DNA from: Sycon ciliatum
Taxonomy: Eukaryota; Porifera; Calcarea; Leucosolenida; Sycettidae
Direction of reading: 5' to 3'
DNA length: 64,000 bases
NCBI RefSeq assembly: GCF_964019385.1
Contig: NC_088645.1
Span: 23,266,104-23,330,103, forward strand
Made by a program: the position numbers and the translations under genes. Below the pieces are notes generated by a model. That model worked only from the letters and a program-made list of their open reading frames with translations, was not told where the DNA came from and ran no database searches. Of the stretch, positions 33,646 to 45,404 are shown piece by piece (position 1 is the stretch's first letter; every line of letters begins with the position of its first letter).

Positions 33646-34301
33646 TGTGGAAGAGAAAAGGACATATGGATACGAGTTAAGAGTAACTCTCCATCACTGT
33701 AACATGATACTATATACAGTCAGAAAGTGCAATAACTAGGCACAAAACTGACAGAGTACTGAAACATTCGACGTCCTGACACCTAGCTTCAACACATCTC
33801 CGTAGCGCTAACCGACAGCCTTCCAACTTGGAAGGTTCAAGGTTATGGAAAAGACCAAAGAGGGGAAGGCAAGCGCAACGAAAACGAGCAAAAGCCCTTT
33901 CTTTACTTATCTTTGATATTTATGACCCACCCAAGTTGGGTGGTGTGCTGCTTTGCTGCTTCGAATTGTAGTTAGACCGCTTTGTCAAATATCGTGCTGG
34001 TCTCGTCATCGTCCAGTAACAATCGACATTCTTTGTTCCGTTGGGACTGTAGCTTTTGCTCGTTTTCGTTGCGCTTGCCTTCCCCTCTTTGGTCTTTTCC
34101 ATAACCTTGAACCTTCCAAGTTGGAAGGCTGTCGGTTAGCGCTACGGAGATGTGTTGAAGCTAGGTGTCAGGACGTCGAATGTTTCAGTACTCTGTCAGT
34201 TTTGTGCCTAGTTATTGCACTTTCTGACTGTATATAGTATCATGTTACAGTGATGGAGAGTTACTCTTAACTCGTATCCATATGTCCTTTTCTCTTCCAC
34301 A
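33646..34301. mobile_element. Fold-back element (about 655 bp, arms about 250 bp)
   Basis: TGTGGAAGAGAAAAGGACAT at the left end is exactly inverted at the right end (34282-34301). The arms match over about 250 bp, including CAAGTTGGAAGGCTGTCGGT. (ATT)n runs lie outside both ends. The phrase ACTCGGATGTTGAGCCA just left of it recurs at two other small hairpins (60535 and 61591), suggesting a family. Confidence 0.85.
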
Positions 34302-34344
34302 TTATTATTATTATTAAATTTTTGATAGGGCAATCCCCACAGGC

Positions 34345-37300
34345 CTAAGGCCTTTTGACAGGGTACCCTAAAAAATGAAGAACAGAATTACGGAAGGTAT
34401 GCAAGGAAGAACTTGAGCGGACCTCCGCTGGGAGGGCATTCCAGCGGTCAGAGCCAAGGAAAGTGACAGAAAATAAACCATAGCGACGTTTGGCTGTCGG
34501 AAGAGCAAGGGAAGAGGACACTTGAGAGCGGGTGCGAGAACTAGTGCAGGTAGAATTAGAGCGGAGACAGAAACAGTTAGCAACAAAGACACTAGCCAGA
34601 TCATGAAGCGCACGGTACGTTAGAACGTACAGCTTGAATTGGTACCTGACAGACAAGGGAATGATATGGTAGCGGGCAAGAACAAGGGAGACATCAGATA
34701 GGCGGGGCATGCAAAATACAATACGCAGCGCTCTATTACTAAGTCGGACAACACGGTCATGGAGGGAGGCAGAAAGGCAGTGAGCAAAGGAATTAGACCC
34801 ATACTCAAGTATGGACTGAATGGAACAGATGTAGAAAGCCCTCTTAGCATCGATCGTTAAATGGTCTCGGACCTTTCTAAACATTCCTAACTTACAGCCT
34901 ATTTTACGTTCTAATTGTGCAATGTGAACTCCAAAGGAGAGATGTTCGTCAAGAACTATACCGAGGTATTTCACGTGTGCACTAGGGGTGATGGTGACAT
35001 CTTCAATCTGAACGTTGACATCGGGGTCAAGAGGTTTCGACTTTGGCCTGAACACAACAAGCTGGGTTTTCGAGGAGTTCAACATAAGACCTCTCGTTGC
35101 CAAGAATTCCTTTACTTTGATGATGTCCTCTGTGAGGTCTTTGCATAAGTTCTGGACATTCTTCCCCGCCCTGTATAAAGACACATGATCTGCGTATTGA
35201 CGGGCTTTGCAGTGTTTGGGCACAGCGGGGAGTTTCCTCACGGACAAGTTAAATAGAAACGGCCCTAAAACAGAGCCTTGTGGAACGCCTCTGTTGCTTG
35301 TGTATGGTTGCCCTTGTTGAGTCTTAGTGACCACGCACTGTTGTCTGTTTGTAAGGTAGCTGTGAAACCATTGCAGAGCGACTCCGCCAATACCAATCTC
35401 AAGTAGTTCTTGAAGTAACATGTTGTGGTTGACAGTGTCAAAGGCCTTTGACATATCAAGGAAGGCAGCCACTACGTAGTCACCCTTGTCCAAGGCAAGC
35501 ATCCAATCGTTGGTAACACAAGTCAGCAAGTCTTCGCAGGAGTGGCCTCTGCGGTAGGCGAATTGCTCTGCAGGGAGATGTTGCAGTGCGGGTGGTGCAT
35601 TCTGGATGTAGCGTATGAGTTGATCATGCACTATGTGCTCAAGTAACTTTGACATATGGGGGAGCAGTGATATTGGTCTGTAGTTGGAGGAGACCGACCT
35701 ATCACCGCGCTTGTGGATGGGGCGAACATGGGCTGACTTGTACGGAGCTGGGAATTCACCAGACGTCAGAGATTCAGATAACAACTTGGATAGTGAGGGA
35801 GCGATCTCATCGTTGATTAACTTGTAAGCAGCAACTGGAACATTGTCTGGTCCGGTGGCTTTACGGCTTTTCATGCGTTGGATGTAGTATTGCACTTCCG
35901 GAACACTGACTGATGAAAACTGAGCTAATGAGTATTCAGGTAGAGGGCCGTGGGGCATGCAAGGTGCACTATCAGAAATCGAGGGATCGTTCACGACTTT
36001 CGCAAATGTCTTTGTGATGTCGGAGACATTAGCAGCAGGTTCCTGATTTGCTTTAGCTCTGCCAAGTAGATTGTTTATAATACCCCACTGTTCTCTTGGG
36101 TGGCCTCTGTGGCAGACAAGTTGTTCTTGGAAGTATGTCGACCGTTTCTTTCTAGTTAGGTATTTGCATTGCCTGCGAAGTGCTCTAAACTGTTGTACGA
36201 GATCTGACTGGTCTGGGTGTCTGAGCATTGCACGGTGCGCCCGTTTGCGCTTAAACAATAGAAGGCGGAGTTCATCATCCATCCATGGGGCTGGAGCGTA
36301 TGCTTTCTTGATATTCACACGTTTAACAGGGCAATGCTCGTCTAGTGCACCCTGAACTGCAGTCTGCCAATGTACAATGCGTGTGTTTAGAGACTCTGGC
36401 GATGAGGCACTAGCGTGGTGGGACAGGTTGAACATTTTCTCAGTGGCTGTTTCTTGGAAATCTATGATATTCAGAGACCGAACTGGTGGCTTACGTATCT
36501 GTATTTGTCTACTCGTCTGGTGTGGCTGAGCATCAGAATGGACGGTGAAATGAACATGAACCAGATTATGGTCTGAAATATCACACGCAATTACAGTCGA
36601 ACTACTGAAGACAATATCAGTCCCGCTGAGTACTGCAGGTGGTGTGGTGAAAGTGGAGTTGGGTACTAATACTAGATCTATCGTTGTTCCGCTTGGATAT
36701 CTGGTTGGCGAGGTGACAACATTTCGGAGGTCGAAATCACTACAGAGTGTTTGTAGATGAGAGTAGTGTGTATGATTAGGATCTTGTACATTCACATTGA
36801 AATCTCCTAGAACAATAGAGCAGGTGGAGGCTGGTGCACGTCTCAGCGAGTCGTCGATCAAGTCAGTGAGGATCGACCAGAAGCTTACAGGTACCGCTGG
36901 CGCTCGGTAAACGCCGAATATGGTCAATGGTTGTTGGCATACATTTATCTGCACAGCAAGAACTTCCACGTCTGAGGAGTGGTGTAATCTCCGATTATCA
37001 TACTCATCTCTAACATACATGCAGACACCGCCTCCTCTCCCAGTCTGCCTGTCCTGTCTGTGCACGGTGTAGTTCGGTATGTTTATACAGTTATCAGGAA
37101 CAGTGTCGGTCAACCATGTTTCAGTGAGGGTCAATACATCAATATTATGAGCATGTAGAAGTGATTTGATCTCATGCAATTTATTATAAAGACTACATAC
37201 ATTAATATGAGCAATACTTAGCTTTCGAGTTGTAGCTGTTGATGCTGGTGATAAATGAGCAATACTGATCGTGCTGGTAGACGGTGCAGTAGTGGTAGCC

Positions 37301-37350
37301 GTAGCAGTTGCAGATCTCTTGTGTGGTGTTGGGGATGCCCGGGCTGTTTC
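34345..37350 (-). pseudogene. LINE ORF2: APE endonuclease and reverse transcriptase
   Basis: The open frame runs from just after the ORF1 amber codon to 34345 without an ATG near its 5' end. An endonuclease domain comes first (LTETWL, GDFNVNVQD, SDHNLVHVHF motifs), then RT: YRPISLLPHMSKLLEHI, FLDMSKAFDTVNH, RGVPQGSVLGP. The catalytic motif reads YADH, not YADD (codon at 35187-35185), so polymerisation should be lost. The C-terminus ends GYPVKRP, as does the fragment at 44.2 kb (GFPVKRQ). The product would copy element RNA into DNA at a nicked target. Confidence 0.88.
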
Positions 37351-38545
37351 CTATTGGCTCTGTGTGGTCAGGAGGCGGGCAATGTCCTGGGATGTCAAGT
37401 GTTTACCGTTCAGTGTAATGGCATCACGTGGAAGGTGGCATTTGACGCCTTTGCTTCTCAGAGCACGGAACTTGGGAACCAGCTCTTTTCGTCTTGCCTG
37501 TTCCTGGCGGGTTAAATCGTGCTGAATATAGACGTTCTCGCCTTTGTGCTTGGCCTGCGTTTTGTGGCGCATTAGCTTTGGTGGTGGGAGCCAGCACAGC
37601 TCGCACTAGACGAGCTGAAGTCGTGACAGCACCAGTGCTGTTACTGTGTAACTGACCGATGCGCGTCGCAGACAGGATGTCCCCGGGGGCAACTTGCGGA
37701 GCCAAGGTGCTGATTATGGCAGGTAGGTCTTCGGAGGGGCTCTCCAAAAGGCCGCGTAGCACGATGTTGTTCACTCTGCTGCTTTTATCCGTGGCTTCAG
37801 CCACGAGGTCAAGCAGTGTCGCCTCCGAGGTGCCCTGTATGGCATTTCCAGCTGGATTTGGGCTGGTGAGGTTGGCGACAGGATGTCTGGCAGTGAAGGT
37901 GGCGACTGTCTGCTTTACTTCCGCAATGGCGGACTTGGCGCCATTCTCTGAGATTACAACATCTTCAGTACATTTTTCGATAGCGGCTTTCAAGCGCCGG
38001 TTCTCCGCTGACAGGCGGTTGATGTCCTGGCGCTGCTCGTTCACGACGACTTCGAGGCTGTCCAGACGTTGTCCGATGGTCTCGGCAATGCTGTCTGTCA
38101 CGATTGTCTTCAGCTCCGTTCGAAGTTCATGACGGAAATTTTCAAACATGTCTCTCATCTCTACAGTGATGCTCTGGCCGTCACCACCAGCGTTCACAGG
38201 CCCGACGCACAGGGCTGCACTTGGAGCGGTGCAGGCGTGCTGTTTCTTAACGGATTTCTCTGCACCTGTTTGTCTGACTTCAGTGTCACTCGGGGCGAGA
38301 CTCTCCGTCGGGCTCTCAGCTCTACGTTTTTGTCCAATGCTTGTACCTGGAGCAGGGGGAGACGCATCTACTGTGATATCACTCTCTGAACTAGGTGGCG
38401 AACCTTCCCTTCCACGGCCAGCGTGGAGAGGGGAGGCCACCTTACGAGCAAACTTTTTCATAACTTTCGACATTACAGCTTTTCGCGTCAATTTGCGAAT
38501 GTCTCTATATTGCTTGTACTTCTCTGCTGCTGCTGCTTTGGTCAT
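37351..38545 (-). pseudogene. LINE ORF1: coiled-coil nucleic-acid-binding protein, one frameshift
   Basis: ATG at 38545 opens a frame with a basic N-terminus, a Ser/Pro linker, a coiled coil (RLDSLEVVVNEQRQDINRLS) and an RRM-like segment starting RVNNIVLRGL. Near 37587-37589 a probable one-base insertion moves the end of the domain (ENVYIQHDLTRQEQARRKEL) to another frame, which stops at TAG 37353-37351. That TAG is in frame with ORF2. Confidence 0.8.
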
Positions 38546-38570
38546 AACTTATTGGATTTTTGGCTGTTAG

Positions 38571-39424
38571 GTGTTGCATAAACTCACTAGAGCCCTCGGC
38601 GTTCAGAACAATACAAGGATGGAATAGCTGAACTCGTAAATTTGCCGGAAAATCCTGGGTGCACGCATTATCGATAGGTACTTTTCTCCATGATTACTCT
38701 CCTGTTGGCACTTGGTTGTGATACATGTACATGCAGCTATGATAGCGCTTAGCACTGCCCCATATCAAACTACAATGAAAGCTGACATGTTGGAACGAAT
38801 CAGACAACATTGAGTCCTCTTGTTCTTCAACTATGCGAGCTAAAATGTGTCCCCACGCTGGCAAAAATGATGGTATTTTACGGTGCGCACAAACAAGTGA
38901 AGCACTGTGTCACAGGGCGTTCCTTACAGTTGGGTTGCTGCTGGTTCTTCGCTAGGTGTTCAGCCACCGCTAATATAATCTTCCTTGAGATTGTCACCCG
39001 CTTCTTACCTCCGACTTGCTCCTTCATCAGTCTGGAAATGGCTGGCTCACCACTTCGTTTGTAGGACAAGACAAAGTGCTTCATCACCAACCCACTGGCA
39101 GCTGCCCGCACTGCAACTGACTTAGAGAAGCACGTTGCTTGGACCAACGGTTGAAGGGTGGCCACCCGCTTTTGCTGATGTTCTGCAAACTCCATCGCCG
39201 AACATGCTGATGCAAAAGTGACAGAGTGCTACAGGATACTGGCATCAGGGCGAGCTTCGACAATTTCAGCTAGGGCCGCAACAGCATCATGAGCAGCGAA
39301 CTCATTCCCAACGATGAACTATAAATCAATCTGAGGCTGTAGCTTGGGAGCTCCGGTATCGCGGTTTACGGGTCAGAGTGTTCACCAATCACAAAAATGC
39401 ACACCATCGACACACACATCCGTG

Positions 39425-39469
<45 letters not shown>

Positions 39470-39500
39470 GTCCTGTCCTGTAGAGCCACTGCCACAGGGG
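38571..39500. other. Stretch without a confident gene
   Basis: An open minus-strand frame at 39195-38878 (105 aa, basic, no recognised domain) may be a gene remnant. A (CA)n run lies at 39425-39470. I see no other structure. Confidence 0.4.
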
Positions 39501-40431
39501 TCACGTGGGCCCCGGAGGGGCATCAGAGAGGAAGATGGAGCACGCAGCCTGATGACGCCGGAGATGGTGGGGCAAACGGAACCGGCGAGAACACGCGCAT
39601 ACATGGCTGAACGAATTACGCTGCTGGGCAGTCGGGCGCGGGCCAGTCCTCGAGCACCGGTGACGACCGCGGCCTTGCACAGACCGAAAGCAGCGGGCAC
39701 ACACAGCACAGTGCGCAGCACAGCAGGCATCCTGCACATAGACTTGCCGGGGCTCGGGAGGCTGAGGCTGAGGTGCGGAACAGCGGTGAACAGCTAGACC
39801 ACCCTTGCTGCGAAACCAACGCCCACAATCTCCACAGTGGCAAGCCCCTCGCTGCTCAGCAATCGGCTTTGCCCGCTCAACCACACATTTGTGGTGAGCA
39901 CGATCTCCAGGGCGCGAGAATGACCGATTGCAATCCGCACATACCACTGGGTCAGGCTGAGGCACATTCTCCACAGGCTCGGCGTACATAGTCCGCCAGT
40001 CAGCACGGGACTCACAGGCGATAGGGTACCATTCCTTGGTGAGGCCACGAACTCTTAAGTCGGAGACAACGCAATCCTTCCAGCGCTTGCGAGGGCCATG
40101 TGCTGGGCGACGTGTGAGAAGTGAGCCAAACAGGATCTGTCTCGGCATCCGGCTACTGTCCATTCGAGCAACATGGCCCAGCCACTCTAGGCGACGCTGT
40201 GCGACCTTCACGCAGACGGTATCAGAGTCACCCCACATCTCCAACAGTTGGGCGTTGGTCGTGTGATTATTCCAGCAATCTCTGCGGGACACACCCAGGA
40301 TGGAACGGATGCACCGCACATGAAAGACTGACAAACGTCTGAGATCGTGTTGCAATGGTGTCCAACACTCTGACTCATAGAGGAGGAGCGACAGCACACA
40401 TGCATTAAACACACACCTCTTGATATGCAAA
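39501..40431 (-). pseudogene. 5'-truncated non-LTR element: RT C-terminal region with zinc fingers
   Basis: The minus-strand frame begins inside an RT thumb/connection region (LLYESECWTPLQHDLRRLSV, RRLEWLGHVARM), a pattern common after RT in many invertebrate LINEs. Three or four Cys/His clusters follow (CADCNRSFSRPGDRAHHKC, CGDCGRWFRS and others), C2H2-like. Catalytic RT motifs are absent. The truncated 5' side meets a (CA)n tract at 40433. It is a different family from the LINE at 34-38 kb. Confidence 0.75.
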
Positions 40432-40432
40432 T

Positions 40433-40433
40433 C

Positions 40434-40479
<46 letters not shown>

Positions 40480-40480
40480 C
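40433..40480. repeat. (CA)n microsatellite between two retroelements
   Basis: CA run at the junction of the truncated LINE and the left side of the DIRS-like element. Confidence 0.9.
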
Positions 40481-40669
40481 ATGCTCTCACACGCAATAGA
40501 ACACACGCGCGCGTACACACACATACATTCACGCATGTGTGCGTACCCACCCACATGCATATGCACACTCATGTGCATGAGTGGAGATGCCTGCATACAC
40601 ATGTCACATCAACATGCCCTGGGAGCGGTCATGCACGTGTGTATAGTATGTGTGCGAGGGCACGTCCGC

Positions 40670-41554
40670 ATGCAAAGCATTGCTGATCGTGTAACGAGAA
40701 TCGAGGATAGTCAAAGACAAAATCCTTCGACTGTCTCATTCCTCGGCACGTCCACACCATACAAGGAGCAAAGCTCCAAGTCATGGCCGGATGATAGCAG
40801 TGTGATGGAGGAAATGGAGAAAGAGACGGAAGAGTTGGACTCCAAAGGGGTCAAACTTTTTCCTGTGTCTGATTCAACCATGGGTTTGTTGAAGTCGAGT
40901 TTTTGTTCCGCCTTGCCGAATCCGAGCAGGCGACAAATTCGTGACAAGTTTGGTGCCCCAAACTGTCCACACTCGGCTTGTCCTGGACTTGACAAAGTCA
41001 TGAAGTCCAGGATGTCCAATGAGACAAAGTCTCGAGACAAACAATTGGCGCGCCTGCAAAGCTTGGGCCTGGACGCCGTTGGTCCCCTAACTAGAGTGTT
41101 GGAGGGAGCAGAGAGTGGGGATATCTCTGCTTGCGAGATATTGGAGGCTGTACAGTCAGCAGTCAAACTCCTCGGGAATTTTTCGGCCCAATGTAATCGG
41201 GAACGCCGTCAAATTGCCCTCTCTAGTCTGAACCCCCGCATTGCGGATATGGCTGAGGACGACTCCATTTTTACCGAAGCCCGTCAACATTTGTTTGGCG
41301 ACGGCTTTTATAAGAAGGCGAAGGAGCGTGATGACGAGATGCGGGTGCTGAACAGCGTTGCAGCCAGCAAGACCCATACCCAGTCAGCTCCTGCCAAGAA
41401 ACCGAGCGGTTTCAAGAGCCACCAGCCGGTTTTTCACCGGGACTCCCGCAATTCCCGTGGAGGATTCAGGGGACGAGGACGGTACCAGCCTTACGCCGGC
41501 AATTCGAGCTTCAGCCACGGCAGCAGCAAGAAGTCCTCGGACTCTGCCAAGTGA
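40670..41554 (+). CDS. DIRS ORF1 (gag-like, 294 aa)
   Basis: I use the ATG at 40670, though the upstream frame is open through microsatellite and the true N-terminus may be lost. The protein has a helical middle and a C-terminal Arg/Gly/Ser-rich tail (NSRGGFRGRGRYQPY), typical of nucleic-acid-binding DIRS ORF1 products. Its stop is next to the start of the RT frame. No zinc knuckle was seen. Confidence 0.7.
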   Translation: MQSIADRVTRIEDSQRQNPSTVSFLGTSTPYKEQSSKSWPDDSSVMEEMEKETEELDSKGVKLFPVSDSTMGLLKSSFCSALPNPSRRQIRDKFGAPNCPHSACPGLDKVMKSRMSNETKSRDKQLARLQSLGLDAVGPLTRVLEGAESGDISACEILEAVQSAVKLLGNFSAQCNRERRQIALSSLNPRIADMAEDDSIFTEARQHLFGDGFYKKAKERDDEMRVLNSVAASKTHTQSAPAKKPSGFKSHQPVFHRDSRNSRGGFRGRGRYQPYAGNSSFSHGSSKKSSDSAK

Positions 41555-43759
41555 CATCCAGCTCCAACAAGTCCAAGCCCAGCACACGAGCATCAGCGGG
41601 ACCAGAAGTGCCTCCTCATGAATCATTTGAAATAAATAAAATTTCTTCCAAATATGTCTCAATCTCCGCTTATGGTGTGCCTGAAGGACTTGGGTTTTGT
41701 GGACATGGCTCAAAGCATAGCCTTACAGAGTCCTCCCCCTGCAGGGAAGATACAACTTTTCATTCAAAATTGGAAAGTTCTCACATCCGACCGTTGGGTA
41801 CAGGATTGTGTGCAAGGGTATGCAATAGATTGGATTGCTCAACCCCATCAAGTGAAACCGCCCCACGAAAATTAATAGTCTTTTCCGGGGAAGAGATGAA
41901 CTGTCTTTCACTAGAAGTGCAAAAGATGGTAGAGAAACATGCTGTTACGGAAGTACAGATGAAGAAACAAGAGAAAGAATTCATTTCTCAGTTGTTTGCA
42001 GTCCCGAAGAAGGACGGGGGTGTGAGACCAATAATAAATCTGAAGAGTCTCAACACCTTTGTGAGGAAAGTTTCCTTCAAGATGGAAGGAATTCACACTC
42101 TCAAAGACCTGCTAAAGCAGGGCGACTGGATGACGAAAGTCGATCTAAAGGACGCCTTACTTTGCGATCCCGATAACGCCGGAACACACATTCTACCTGA
42201 AATTTCAGTGGATGGGAAAGACGTACCGGTTCAACTGCCTACCTTTCGGTCTGTCGTCGGCTCCATGGGTCTTTACCAAGACTACGAAGCCAATAATGGT
42301 TTTTCTCAGGACACTCGGACTGAGAGCAATCATCTACATAGACGATATTCTGATTCTGGCAGAAAGCGAAGAGAAAGCTCGTCAACACACGATGTGCCTG
42401 ATCTTTCTACTCGAAAACTTGGGTTTCACAGTAAACCAAACCAAATCCCAAGTGATTCCAACCCAGGAGACAGAATTCCTCGGGTTGACAGTGAACTCCG
42501 CAACGATGGAGCTGAAGTTACCCTCAGACAAGATCAAGAAGATCAAGTCCGAGGCGAAAAGTCTACTGCAAGCAGATGCCTTGACGGCGTTGGCAGTTTC
42601 CAGATTTCTGGGCAAACTGAACCATGCGGCCCAAGCAATCGCTGCGGCACCATTGTTTTACAGACACCTGCAGAGGTGTCTACAAGTGTCTCTCGAGGAG
42701 GGGAATCAAGAGTACTCCCATCCTTGCCATCTGTCACCAGATGCCAGAGAGGAACTGACATGGTGGACGGGTCACCTGTCTCACAAGAACGGGAAACAAC
42801 TCCTGTTGGCGAAACCGGGCATGGTGATAGAGACAGATGCATCCACAATAGGCTGGGGAGCATCTTTCAACAATGTTCGAACAGGCGGACCATGGTCCCC
42901 ACAGGAACGACACATGCACATCAACTGCCTGGAATTACTGGCGGCATCCCTTGCGATCAAGAGCTATGCCAAGGATGCTACAGATGTTGTGATCCATCTA
43001 AAGATGGACAACACGACTGCCCTGACTTACATCAACAAACTGGGAGGAACCGTATCACCGGAACTCAACCGGTTGACGAAAGAGCTCTGGGTGTGGTGCT
43101 TTCAGAGGAATATCACTCTCAAAGCCTCTCATCTCGCGGGTTCGTTGAATGTGATTGCCGACGAGGAATCCCGAGTGATGAAAGACAGATCGGACTGGAT
43201 GCTATGCCCGAAAATCTTTCAAAGGATAAACTCGAGATTCGGCCCACTGGATGTGGACCTCTTTGCCTCTCGACTGTCCCATCAACTCCCACAGTATGTG
43301 AGTTGGAGACCCGACCCAGTAGCAATAGCCACAGATGCCTTCACAATGAACTGGAAAGTTTCGAACGGCTATGCCAACCCACCTTGGAACTTGATAGGCA
43401 AAGTCCTGCAACAAGTCCAACAACAGAATGCAGAGATTGTGCTTGTGGCACCGGTATGGCCGGGCCAAGTGTGGTACCCAATGCTATTGGACATGCTGAT
43501 CCAAGAGCCTTGCCTCATAACGAGCTCCAGAAGCCCGATCCAACCAACTCACCCAGTCAACGAGCCGGAGATAAACCCACCCCTAGCCGTGTGGAATATC
43601 TCAGGTCAAGATACTCAGCAGAGAACCTTTCGGGAGAGGCTTCAAAACTTCTCCTCGCATCTTGGAGACAGAAGTCTGCAAAAACTTATGATTCCCTCTT
43701 TAAGAAATGGGCATGCTGGTGTGTCGAAAGGGACATTGATCCCATTTCGGGAGATATAG
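41555..43759 (+). pseudogene. DIRS reverse transcriptase-RNase H-methylase-like ORF, frameshifted
   Basis: The first part (to about 42157) carries the RT N-terminal motifs FAVPKKDGGVRPIINLKSLN and WMTKVDLKDA. An extra T at 42157-42158 then breaks the frame. The rest, in the next frame, has FGLSSAPWVFTKTT, the catalytic YIDD (near 42340), RNase H (ETDASTIGWGASF, DNTTALTYIN) and a segment with NPPW and LVAPVWPGQVW, matching the methylase-like domain of DIRS elements. The function is copying element RNA. The catalytic residues are intact but the frame is not. Confidence 0.85.
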
Positions 43760-45025
43760 CCGGCGTGGTTAACTTCTTGGCTTCTCTTTATCAGAATAAG
43801 TACCAGTATAGGTCCTTGTGTAATTATCGATCTGCAATATCATCTATCCACGACAAAGTTGATGGATACGAAGTGGGATCACACCCAATGGTAAGCAGAC
43901 TACTGAAGGGCGTCTTCCATGAAAGACCACCCCAACCTAGGTACTCCTCAACGTGGGACGTATCAAAGGTCACAACATACCTGATCTCACTAGGTCAGAA
44001 CGAGCAAATGTCCCTCCAGGATATAACGTTCAAAATCACGATGCTGTTGGCCCTCACTAGGCCATCGAGATCGGTGGATCTTGTGAACCTTGATACAAGG
44101 TTCAGGCAGTTTAGCCCGGAGGGCGTAACATTTCACCCGACAAAACTGGCAAAGCAGTAGTAGTAGTAATAGTAGTTTTTATTATTTTACTAGGGGAGTC
44201 CCAACAGGCTACTGCCTTTTTACTGGGAACCCTAGGTGAAGTTTAACCATATTAATGAACAGAGCAAGAGTGTGGGCCTGTCGACAGTCAGCTGGAAGAG
44301 AGTTCCACCTGCCTTCCGCCAGAAAAGAAATAGAGCGCATGCCATACTGCGTATAAACGAGTGGGAGAACTAAGGCTCTTTGTGCCTTGCCCCGGGTGCA
44401 TGCCTGGTGACCAGGTGCAGTTGCCCGAAGCTGGTACAAAGACTGAAGAAGAAGACTAGCAAGATGCTGGGCCAAGCAGCGGTACACAAAAACATAGAGC
44501 TTGAGGCTAATACGCTGTTCCAAAGAATAGAGGTGATATAAGCGAAGAACTAGTTCAGTGGGCGTGGTACGATCGAGTCCAAACACTCTCTTCATTGCTA
44601 TGTGACTAACGGTCACAAGCAGTCCAGGCAGAACAAGAAGATTACAGAGTTCTTCTTCCCAGCATTTAAGGACAATGCACTATTGTGTCCTGTGCAAACA
44701 TTGAAGGACTACGAAAGTAGGACCTTGGCGAATCGAGCTGATGATGAAAAGCAAGCTCAACTCCTGATTGCTACAATACAACCCTACAAAGCGGTGTCAT
44801 CATCGACCGTAGCCAGATGGATTAAAACAGTTCTGGCGAAGGCCGGAATCGATACGGATATCTTCAAAGCGCACTCGGTGCGAAGTGCTGCAACTTCAGC
44901 TGCAGCAGACGCTGGGGTCACAACGACCGATATCCATTATCCTCTCTGCAGCAGATTGGAGCAGTGAGAGTATCTTCCAAAAGTTCTACTACAAGCCGGA
45001 GACAGAGCATTCTGAAATATAATTA
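43480..45025 (+). pseudogene. DIRS tyrosine recombinase, interrupted by a LINE insertion
   Basis: The recombinase frame overlaps the end of the RT ORF, then gives a SAM-like N-terminal domain (LLASWRQKSAKTYDSLFKKW) and the start of the catalytic domain (LALTRPSRSVDLVNL, first catalytic Arg region). The LINE fragment at 44158-44616 splits it. After the insertion the same protein resumes, with the HSVRSAATSAA motif (His-x-x-Arg). A 7-bp or so insertion near 44933 then shifts the frame before the FYYKP tyrosine motif. It would integrate circular DNA copies without target duplication. Confidence 0.85.
44158..44616 (-). mobile_element. 5'-truncated LINE copy inside the DIRS recombinase
   Basis: The minus-strand frame (SISFLAEGRWNSLPADCRQA to GFPVKRQ) is homologous to the ORF2 end of the LINE at 34.3 kb. 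The 3' end has the ACTAGGGGAGTCCCAACAGG motif and a (TAG/TAA)n tail. AAGCAG on both sides (44152-44157 and 44617-44622) is the target duplication. Reading across it restores the recombinase frame. Confidence 0.9.
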
Positions 45026-45404
45026 CAGAATGGCTCAGACCACGCAGTGGTCGCCAGCTATTCTGGATTATATGAAGAATGTGATGTCGAACATATCAAC
45101 GTCCCTTCCCTCCCACCCGTCTACGTTGATATTGGGATAATGCACTTGTTAGAGGCTCGCTATCAAAGGCCGAAGAGCAAGTGTGGAACGGACAGTTTCG
45201 ACAACAACAAAAATGTGCGCTTTCCAAGATGCCAAAGGGCATGCGCACAAAATAAAACACAAAATTCACATAAAACATGTAAAATACACTACAAACTAGC
45301 TGTCAAGTTAGAGAATTAGGCCAAACACGTTGATATGTTCGACATCACATTCTTCATATAATCCAGAATAGCTGGCGACCACTGCGTTGTCTGAGCCATT
45401 CTGC
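45026..45404. repeat. DIRS right-end inverted repeat pair
   Basis: The 77-bp arms CAGAATGGCTCAGACCACGC... (45026) and its complement (45328-45404) differ at one or two bases and enclose about 225 bp. They could form a hairpin of about 380 nt. Confidence 0.8.

Larger units (their letters stand above)
34312..38570 (-). mobile_element. Near full-length APE-type non-LTR retrotransposon
   Basis: Minus-strand order: ORF1, ORF2 (endonuclease/RT), a short 3' end with CTGTGGGGATTGCCCTATCA, and a (TAA)n-like tail at 34316-34305. Two-ORF layout, apurinic-type endonuclease and a microsatellite tail fit the Jockey/CR1/L2 group. Inactive as it stands (ORF1 frameshift, RT active-site change). The 5' limit is not defined; the element abuts the fold-back at its 3' end. 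Confidence 0.88.

Noticed and set aside
38878..39195. 105-codon basic frame on the minus strand
   Set aside because: Might be a remnant of a protein gene, but without flanking exons or known motifs I do not annotate it as a gene.
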